A stretch of 64,000 nt of DNA from Telmatactis stephensoni (Eukaryota; Cnidaria; Anthozoa; Actiniaria; Isophelliidae). The stretch is taken from contig JALIZF010001812.1 in NCBI GenBank assembly GCA_029948255.1, forward strand, positions 744,001 through 808,000, given 5' to 3'. This document shows positions 55,350 through 64,000 of the stretch, piece by piece. Numbering within the stretch: position 1 is the stretch's first letter; every line of letters begins with the position of its first letter. The position numbers were made by a program, and so were the translations under genes. Under the pieces are notes generated by a model that was given only the letters and a program-made list of their open reading frames with translations, was not told the DNA's origin and did not search any database.

Positions 55350-57166
55350 AGTGTCACAAAGCCTGTCACGGCCTTTTTTGAGCCGTCCTCCCTTTCATTT
55401 CTTGTTTCTTTTCTAGATCTTATGGCTTTCTTTTCCTCTTCTGGTAAGGCTTTCCATGCCTTATCAGCCTCTTTATTTAGCGTAGAAAGCTCAGTGTTAG
55501 GATGTTCTAAAAATTTATAAAATTGCACTCAAATAATTTTGATAACTTGAATAGTGCCATTTCATGGGGTCATTCATTAAGTACTAACCATCATTGGTGC
55601 TTGGCCCATCATCTCCTGTAGCCCGACCTGCGGCGGTAAGCAGTGCTTGCATACGCGTTCTTAAAGTTGCTTTTCCTGAAATATGAAAAAGGTAATCATC
55701 AGTATATTACATAGGTATGAGCTAAACTATAACTTAGAACTAACCAGTCGCTTTCTCTAATGACGTAATCATTGTATTTGATGTCTCTTCGTTCATGATA
55801 ATGTTTTTTGCCTTGGTTGATGCAAATCTGTATGGCACGTCATTACACATTCCGTACCATACAGATTCCATGCCTTGGTCTTCAAGAAATCTAATCTGAG
55901 AAAACAAGTTGGGAAAATTAATTTGTGAAATACACAAAGTTTTATTCTTTTTCCTTTTCTGTTCATACGGATATTTGAAATATCTGCATGTTGAACATAA
56001 CATTTAAATGTCGCCACCAGTGAGAACTCTACTCATCATCATACTTACAGTGTCGTGAAGCCTTTCAAGGCCTTTTGTGATCCCATCCACCCTTTCATTT
56101 CTTAATTCTTCCCTTGATCGTATCCCTTTTTTTTCCTCTTCTGGTAAGGCTTTTCAAGCCTTACCAGCCTCTTTATTTAGCTCAGCAAGCTCCGCGTTAG
56201 GATGTTCTAAAAATTATAAAATGACACTCAAATAATGATACAAGCTTTAGATGTCCAAAACCACATGTAATTTTTTAAAAGCCATTTGTTATCTTTTTTT
56301 ATGACACACAACTTCTCAACATAACGTGTTTTCACAGGCTATCACACATAGAAAGCAGTTTTTCATTTAACTGTTATTACTTTCAAAAGTACCTTTAGAT
56401 AACCACTTTTAAACGATTTCAAAAATATGCTGTACGGATTTAATCGCACAATTTTGCGTGGAAGAGGATTGATGGTTCTGTTTTCCCTTTTTTTGGTTTG
56501 GCCCAGTCTTTTTCTTTGGGTCCCTATCCAATTCTGCAAATTAAATGACAACCAAATAAATTGATTAAGGATTGTAGAATATAATAAGATTCAAATATGA
56601 AAAACATAAATGAAAGTTTGGGAAGTGTAACTAGCTTATGCTTTTTCGCTTCATAAATAAAGAAAAAATAAAGAAATAAAATTATGATATCGCTCATTTT
56701 ACAAGAGTTTTGTTTGTAGTACACTGAATTGAGTTGGCGCGCCAATGGATTACAGTACGCGCGAAGGAAGACGATATATGCGTCAGTTAATAATATTAAA
56801 CGAAACAAAACATTAACATTTCAATTCAATCACAATAAATGTTTAACTGCGCGCGATGTTTAGTTCACAAGTGTTAGACTTCGCGATTTAAAAAAAATAC
56901 TATTTCTTTTTGGAGGGAGGAACGAGTGACACAATGTAACACTTGGTTACTGAGAATGACCTTTGCCACATCAAACTAATCTGGCTCTAAGAAATATTAC
57001 ATACCTTGATAAACTTCACTTCGAGCCCAAGTTTTTCGCTCGCTTCTTTGATTAGGGCTAATGATTTTCTTGCCTCTTCAGTCTTTGGTTTTTCTGATCT
57101 TGGGGCGATCTTCATCCCTTTCTCATAGTAAACTTCTAGCTGTTTTTTTTGTTCTTGTGTAATCAT
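55350..57166 (-). pseudogene. Homeodomain plus HMG-box-like gene, copy spanning units 3-4
   Basis: Homeo-N 57,166-57,005; homeo-C/HMG-N from 56,533, one base shorter at its end (CTAAAG|GTAC), which changes the phase. The HMG-C exon near 56,210-56,055 is the long form: KALPEEEKKGIRSREELRNE is readable, but TGA replaces the Trp codon before it. The remaining exons are as in other units. Confidence 0.6.
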
Positions 57167-57641
57167 TTTTGAAGTTTTTGAGTTTTTAACTTGAGCTCTC
57201 GACTCTGATTTTCTTCGCGTCAAAAGGTCCCGTTATTAGTGCTAGATAAGGATTTGAAAAGAAAAGAAAAAAATATATATATATAATTAACAAAAGATAA
57301 ATATAAATATTGCTATATGATAAATATATAGATATATATGTAAGATGAAATAAAAATTTTTGATAAAAATATATATAGCTTAAAAACAATGAAGCCTAAT
57401 CAATGAATACGATTTTGTCTTTCAAAAGACAATTTGGTCTAATCAATAACATTGGTCTTCAAGAAAAATAAATCAATAAATGACAATTTGGTATAATCGC
57501 TGAATGCAATTTCGTCAATAAAAGTTTACAATTTAAAAAACGAATAAAATTCATAAGAAATGATTGATTAATTAATTTAATGGCTATACTATTGCTGTGA
57601 AATATTCTTAAAACCTAATGTAATAATAAAACTTGATATAA

Positions 57642-58205
57642 TTAACCAAAGCGTTCATTATCGATCTGCTTTTTTAGTTCGATTTTGTATAATTGTCTTT
57701 TAAGTTCCTTTTTCGTCGATGACTCTTTTAACGCTTTACTTAGACTGTTCCATTCTTTGCTTGAACGGACACTGACTGTACGGCCACCCTCCGTTTCCCT
57801 TTTATATAGTGGACACCTGGCGTTCAGCTTACAAAAATGAGTTGCTCGTGAGCTTACATCAGAGTTCACCTGAAACAAATCTTTGAAATAATCAGGACAA
57901 TTATCATAAATTCTATTGTAAACAATAGAACATCTATTTATGTATGCTTCTTGCTAAAAAGGAATCCAACACAGTTTATTGAATAGGTTGACAGAGCAGG
58001 CCTAAGTGTCTGCAATTAAGATGATCCTTGCAGCTCGTTTCTGGTACTTCATAATTCGTTGTACTAAATCACTATTACATGAGGACCATATCGTAGAACA
58101 GTAACTAATGCATGGTTTGATGACTGCATTGTAGTCATGGCGAAAAATTACGTACAGCCAAAAGGATTGCGGGCGCAAGTATACATGTCGAGGCGCCAAA
58201 TTCAA
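57642..58205 (-). pseudogene. CR1-like LINE 3' fragment, unit 4
   Basis: Same truncated LINE end; a one-base insertion lies just upstream (TTAAACTGATT, where other units have TTAAACGATT). Confidence 0.75.
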
Positions 58206-58461
58206 TATGGCGTCTCGTTGTAAAGAGAGAGAAACCGGTTTCTACCGATCGTTAAACTGATTTTAATAAATTTCTTGAGCCCGTGAAAACTAAAAGGAGT
58301 GGGTCCTCAAAGTACTTTCCAGTGGAATGAGTGATTTCTTGTAGAACCAATAAAGGAAATGTAAGTAAATGTAGATGTATTAAAAGTTTCAAATTTTGTC
58401 GTTTTGCTCGTTTCTGTCCATATCACTGCTGTCGTTGCGTTTTTTCACCATCACTACTTAC

Positions 58462-60266
58462 AGTGTCACAAAGCCTGTCACGGCCTTTTTTGAGCCGTCC
58501 TCCCTTTCATTTCTTGTTTCTTTTCTAGATCTTATGGCTTTCTTTTCCTCTTCTGGTAAGGCTTTCCATGCCTTATCAGCCTCTTTATTTAGCGTAGAAA
58601 GCTCAGTGTTAGGATGTTCTAAAAATTTATAAAATTGCACTCAAATAATTTTGATAACTTGAATAGTGCCATTTCATGGGGTCATTCATTAAGTACTAAC
58701 CATCATTGGTGCTTGGCCCATCATCTCCTGTAGCCCGACCTGCGGCGGTAAGCAGTGCTTGCATACGCGTTCTTAAAGTTGCTTTTCCTGAAATATGAAA
58801 AAGGTAATCATCAGTATATTACATAGGTATGAGCTAAACTATAACTTAGAACTAACCAGTCGCTTTCTCTAATGACGTAATCATTGTATTTGATGTCTCT
58901 TCGTTCATGATAATGTTTTTTGCCTTGGTTGATGCAAATCTGTATGGCACGTCATTACACATTCCGTACCATACAGATTCCATGCCTTGGTCTTCAAGAA
59001 ATCTAATCTGAGAAAACAAGTTGGGAAAATTAATTTGTGAAATACACAAAGTTTTATTCTTTTTCCTTTTCTGTTCATACGGATATTTGAAATATCTGCA
59101 TGTTGAACATAACATTTAAATGTCGCCACCAGTGAGAACTCTACTCATCATCATACTTACAGTGTCGTGAAGCCTTTCAAGGCCTTTTGTGATCCCATCC
59201 ACCCTTTCATTTCTTAATTCTTCCCTTGATCGTATCCCTTTTTTTTCCTCTGAAAAGCCTTACCAGCCTCTTTATTTAGCTCAGCAAGCTCCGCGTTAGG
59301 ATGTTCTAAAAATTATAAAATGACACTCAAATAATGATACAAGCTTTAGATGTCCAAAACCACATGTAATTTTTTAAAAGCCATTTGTTATCTTTTTTTA
59401 TGACACACAACTTCTCAATATAACGTGTTTTCACAGGCTATCAGACATAGAAAGCAGTTTTTCATTTAACTGTTATTACTTTCAAAAGTACCTTTTAGAT
59501 AACCACTTTTAAACGATTTCAAAAATATGCTGTACGGATTTAATCGCACAATTTTGCGTGGAAGAGGATTGATGGTTCTGTTTTCCCTTTTTTTGGTTTG
59601 GCCCAGTCTTTTTCTTTGGGTCCCTATCCAATTCTGCAAATTAAATGACAACCAAATAAATTGATTAAGGATTGTAGAATATAATAAGATTCAAATATGA
59701 AAAACATAAATGAAAGTTTGGGAAGTGTAACTAGCTTATGCTTTTTCGCTTCATAAATAAAGAAAAAATAAAGAAATAAAATTATGATATCGCTCATTTT
59801 ACAAGAGTTTTGTTTGTAGTACACTGAATTGAGTTGGCGCGCCAATGGATTACAGTACGCGCGAAGGAAGACGATATATGCGTCAGTTAATAATATTAAA
59901 CGAAACAAAACATTAACATTTCAATTCAATCACAATAAATGTTTAACTGCGCGCGATGTTTAGTTCACAAGTGTTAGACTTCGCGATTTAAAAAAAATAC
60001 TATTTCTTTTTGGAGGGAGGAACGAGTGACACAATGTAACACTTGGTTACTGAGAATGACCTTTGCCACATCAAACTAATCTGGCTCTAAGAAATATTAC
60101 ATACCTTGATAAACTTCACTTCGAGCCCAAGTTTTTCGCTCGCTTCTTTGATTAGGGCTAATGATTTTCTTGCCTCTTCAGTCTTTGGTTTTTCTGATCT
60201 TGGGGCGATCTTCATCCCTTTCTCATAGTAAACTTCTAGCTGTTTTTTTTGTTCTTGTGTAATCAT
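58462..60266 (-). pseudogene. Homeodomain plus HMG-box-like gene, copy spanning units 4-5
   Basis: Homeo-N 60,266-60,105; homeo-C/HMG-N from 59,633. The HMG-C exon near 59,300 is the short, frameshifted form. Other exons are as in the neighbouring copies. Confidence 0.6.
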
Positions 60267-60741
60267 TTTTGAAGTTTTTGAGTTTTTAACTTGAGCTCTC
60301 GACTCTGATTTTCTTCGCGTCAAAAGGTCCCGTTATTAGTGCTAGATAAGGATTTGAAAAGAAAAGAAAAAAATATATATATATAATTAACAAAAGATAA
60401 ATATAAATATTGCTATATGATAAATATATAGATATATATGTAAGATGAAATAAAAATTTTTGATAAAAATATATATAGCTTAAAAACAATGAAGCCTAAT
60501 CAATGAATACGATTTTGTCTTTCAAAAGACAATTTGGTCTAATCAATAACATTGGTCTACAAGAAAAATAAATCAATAAATGACAATTTGGTATAATCGC
60601 TGAATACAATTTCGTCGATAAAAGTTTACAATTTAAGAAACGAATAAAATTCATAAGAAATGATTGATTAATTAATTTAATGGCTATACTATTGCTGTGA
60701 AATATTCTTAAAACCTAATGTAATAATAAAACTTGATATAA

Positions 60742-61305
60742 TTAACCAAAGCGTTCATTATCGATCTGCTTTTTTAGTTCGATTTTGTATAATTGTCTTT
60801 TAAGTTCCTTTTTCGTCGATGACTCTTTTAACGCTTTACTTAGACTGTTCCATTCTTTGCTTGAACGGACACTGACTGTACGGCCACCCTCCGTTTCCCT
60901 TTTATATAGTGGACACCTGGCGTTCAGCTTACAAAAATGAGTTGCTCGTGAGCTTACATCAGAGTTCACCTGAAACAAATCTTTGAAATAATCAGGACAA
61001 TTATCATAAATTCTATTGTAAACAATAGAACATCTATTTATGTATGCTTCTTGCTAAAAAGGAATCCAACACAGTTTATTGAATAGGTTGACAGAGCAGG
61101 CCTAAGTGTCTGCAATTAAGATGATCCTTGCAGCTCGTTTCTGGTACTTCATAATTCGTTGTACTAAATCACTATTACATGAGGACCATATCGTAGAACA
61201 GTAACTAATGCATGGTTTGATGACTGCATTGTAGTCATGGCGAAAAATTACGTACAGCCAAAAGGATTGCGGGCGCAAGTATACATGTCGAGGCGCCAAA
61301 TTCAA
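60742..61305 (-). pseudogene. CR1-like LINE 3' fragment, unit 5
   Basis: Same truncated LINE end as in the other units. Confidence 0.75.
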
Positions 61306-61560
61306 TATGGCGTCTCGTTGTAAAGAGAGAGAAACCGGTTTCTACCGATCGTTAAACGATTTTAATAAATTTCTTGAGCCCGTGAAAACTAAAAGGAGTG
61401 GGTCCTCAAAGTACTTTCCAGTGGAATGAGTGATTTCTTGTAGAACCAATAAAGGAAATGTAAGTAAATGTAGATGTATTAAAAGTTTCAAATTTTGTCG
61501 TTTTGCTCGTTTCTGTCCATATCACTGCTGTCGTTGCGTTTTTTCACCATCACTACTTAC

Positions 61561-63377
61561 AGTGTCACAAAGCCTGTCACGGCCTTTTTTGAGCCGTCCT
61601 CCCTTTCATTTCTTGTTTCTTTTCTAGATCTTATGGCTTTCTTTTCCTCTTCTGGTAAGGCTTTCCATGCCTTATCAGCCTCTTTATTTAGCGTAGAAAG
61701 CTCAGTGTTAGGATGTTCTAAAAATTTATAAAATTGCACTCAAATAATTTTGATAACTTGAATAGTGCCATTTCATGGGGTCATTCATTAAGTACTAACC
61801 ATCATTGGTGCTTGGCCCATCATCTCCTGTAGCCCGACCTGCGGCGGTAAGCAGTGCTTGCATACGCGTTCTTAAAGTTGCTTTTCCTGAAATATGAAAA
61901 AGGTAATCATCAGTATATTACATAGGTATGAGCTAAACTATAACTTAGAACTAACCAGTCGCTTTCTCTAATGACGTAATCATTGTATTTGATGTCTCTT
62001 CGTTCATGATAATGTTTTTTGCCTTGGTTGATGCAAATCTGTATGGCACGTCATTACACATTCCGTACCATACAGATTCCATGCCTTGGTCTTCAAGAAA
62101 TCTAATCTGAGAAAACAAGTTGGGAAAATTAATTTGTGAAATACACAAAGTTTTATTCTTTTTCCTTTTCTGTTCATACGGATATTTGAAATATCTGCAT
62201 GTTGAACATAACATTTAAATGTCGCCACCAGTGAGAACTCTACTCATCATCATACTTACAGTGTCGTGAAGCCTTTCAAGGCCTTTTGTGATCCCATCCA
62301 CCCTTTCATTTCTTAATTCTTCCCTTGATCGTATCCCTTTTTTTTCCTCTTCTGGTAAGGCTTTTCAAGCCTTACCAGCCTCTTTATTTAGCTCAGCAAG
62401 CTCCGCGTTAGGATGTTCTAAAAATTATAAAATGACACTCAAATAATGATACAAGCTTTAGATGTCCAAAACCACATGTAATTTTTTAAAAGCCATTTGT
62501 TATCTTTTTTTATGACACACAACTTCTCAACATAACGTGTTTTCACAGGCTATCACACATAGAAAGCAGTTTTTCATTTAACTGTTATTACTTTCAAAAG
62601 TACCTTTAGATAACCACTTTTAAACGATTTCAAAAATATGCTGTACGGATTTAATCGCACAATTTTGCGTGGAAGAGGATTGATGGTTCTGTTTTCCCTT
62701 TTTTTGGTTTGGCCCAGTCTTTTTCTTTGGGTCCCTATCCAATTCTGCAAATTAAATGACAACCAAATAAATTGATTAAGGATTGTAGAATATAATAAGA
62801 TTCAAATATGAAAAACATAAATGAAAGTTTGGGAAGTGTAACTAGCTTATGCTTTTTCGCTTCATAAATAAAGAAAAAATAAAGAAATAAAATTATGATA
62901 TCGCTCATTTTACAAGAGTTTTGTTTGTAGTACACTGAATTGAGTTGGCGCGCCAATGGATTACAGTACGCGCGAAGGAAGACGATATATGCGTCAGTTA
63001 ATAATATTAAACGAAACAAAACATTAACATTTCAATTCAATCACAATAAATGTTTAACTGCGCGCGATGTTTAGTTCACAAGTGTTAGACTTCGCGATTT
63101 AAAAAAAATACTATTTCTTTTTGGAGGGAGGAACGAGTGACACAATGTAACACTTGGTTACTGAGAATGACCTTTGCCACATCAAACTAATCTGGCTCTA
63201 AGAAATATTACATACCTTGATAAACTTCACTTCGAGCCCAAGTTTTTCGCTCGCTTCTTTGATTAGGGCTAATGATTTTCTTGCCTCTTCAGTCTTTGGT
63301 TTTTCTGATCTTGGGGCGATCTTCATCCCTTTCTCATAGTAAACTTCTAGCTGTTTTTTTTGTTCTTGTGTAATCAT
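61561..63377 (-). pseudogene. Homeodomain plus HMG-box-like gene, copy spanning unit 5 and partial unit 6
   Basis: Homeo-N 63,377-63,216 starts MITQEQKKQLEVYYEKGMKI. Just upstream of this ATG the sequence leaves the array, so this copy has the outermost 5' end and possibly the original promoter. Homeo-C/HMG-N from 62,744 has the one-base-short end. The HMG-C exon near 62,420 is the long form with TGA. Confidence 0.6.
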
Positions 63378-63481
63378 TTTTTATATGTTTTTAAGTTTTC
63401 AACTTGAACTCTCGCGTCTGATTTCTTGACCAAGTAATGTATGCAAAGGCGTCCTTTTAATTTATATATACTAGCAACCAA

Positions 63482-64000
63482 TCAGAATCGCCTATTTTTT
63501 CCGCCACAAGACATTCCCTCGTGAAAGGTAGAGGATATTTCGCGAGACTCATAACGACATGCATAATCTGCAGTAGCACCCTTAAGTCCAAGCATTAATA
63601 AAATAAATTTATAGTCTCCACCCAGAAAAAATTCTGTTTTCAATTTCCTCCCATCCACTTCAATTAAACCAACAGAAATTAATTCATTGATTTCCTTGAA
63701 GATTGCCCCGAAGGACTGTTGGAGGGTTTCATAGCTCTCTGGATTGTCAACAATAGCTATTGTCCTATTTCCTTTTGCAGACATGACATCCTGCCCAGAT
63801 TGTAGAAGAGAAAAAGAAATTATAATATAATTACTGTTCCTGGTCATTTTAGCACCATCACCATTTATTTTGATTTTCATCCTATCTTCACTCGATGAGA
63901 AGCTGATGTTGTGGCTTTGAAGATATTCAGAAATGTGTTGTCTTAGAAGGCCAACGACAGAGCTAACCTTTGTTCCATGATGTGGTCCAGGAAGTGAAGT
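63482..64000 (-). CDS. Partial mobile-element-like gene of unknown class, runs off the window
   Basis: The frame is open from the window edge (PGPHHGTKVSSVVGLLRQHI) to a stop at 63,482. Motifs: KIKINGDGAKMTRNSNYIII, ISFSLLQSGQDVMSAKGNRT and FFLGGDYKFILLMLGLKGAT followed by ADYAC. I recall this GDGAKM...GGDYKF...YAC pattern from a repeated cnidarian gene family of unknown function. The two Asp could be part of an RNase H-like transposase core, but that is inference. The end after YAC (RYESREISS) differs from the CLWCK I would expect, so the true exon may end there. Confidence 0.5.
   Translation of the reverse strand, partial: TSLPGPHHGTKVSSVVGLLRQHISEYLQSHNISFSSSEDRMKIKINGDGAKMTRNSNYIIISFSLLQSGQDVMSAKGNRTIAIVDNPESYETLQQSFGAIFKEINELISVGLIEVDGRKLKTEFFLGGDYKFILLMLGLKGATADYACRYESREISSTFHEGMSCGGKNRRF

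Larger units (their letters stand above)
47518..63377 (-). repeat. Tandem array of five 3.1-kb units plus a partial sixth
   Basis: Unit starts (AAATGTTTAACTG) are at 47,518, 50,626, 53,725, 56,837, 59,937 and 63,048, so unit lengths are 3,108, 3,099, 3,112, 3,100 and 3,111 bases. Units 2-5 differ by only a handful of bases; unit 1 is diverged in its first 500 bases. Each unit carries six exon-like pieces of a homeodomain/HMG-like gene and a LINE 3' fragment on the - strand. The sixth copy stops after its first exon at about 63,377. Confidence 0.93.

Overview
This window looks like nuclear DNA of an animal, most likely an anthozoan cnidarian (sea anemone or coral). The evidence is many short spliced exons with GT-AG borders, AT-rich introns full of small inverted-repeat elements, a fibronectin-type receptor tyrosine kinase, and remnants of mobile genes that I recall as common in corals (KDZ-associated cysteine-cluster proteins, SWIM proteins, RecQ-like helicases, MULE and CR1-like elements). 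The organism call is inference; no search was run. No rRNA, CRISPR array or free-standing tRNA gene was seen.

Bases 1-31,115 (+ strand) are dominated by one receptor tyrosine kinase gene of about 25 exons. I assembled it by chaining exon phases: signal peptide, cysteine-rich region, fibronectin III-like region, one transmembrane helix, then a split kinase domain with glycine loop, VAVK lysine, [17 protein letters not shown] and DVWSYG. Its introns hold most of the first 30 kb: MITEs with TTAA, TTA, TA or 8-bp target duplications, two SINE-like tRNA-derived repeats, a 1.2-kb palindromic element, a 1.26-kb G-rich-ended element, and a 4.3-kb insertion (9,941-14,273) that carries KDZ-associated exons and a 3-kb minisatellite. 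The kinase-insert exons do not join in one frame, so that part of the model is open.

A convergent three-exon ankyrin-repeat gene (34,005-32,544, - strand, 347 aa) follows. From 34.2 to 45.3 kb is a nest of transposons. A retroelement tail carries two inverted-repeat insertions. A CR1-like LINE (+ strand) is split by a 6.1-kb element with long terminal inverted repeats and an 8-bp target duplication. That element holds a MULE-transposase-like fragment, a mariner-like element, and two small elements with 9-bp target duplications, each carrying a piece of a RecQ-like helicase gene.

From 45.3 kb to 63.4 kb lies a tandem array on the - strand. One diverged copy, with a SWIM exon fused into it, is followed by five nearly identical units of about 3.1 kb and a partial sixth. 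Each unit holds exons of a gene coding for a homeodomain-like plus HMG-box-like protein, and a LINE 3' fragment. The HMG exons of the array all look damaged. The right edge holds part of another mobile-element-like gene running out of the window.
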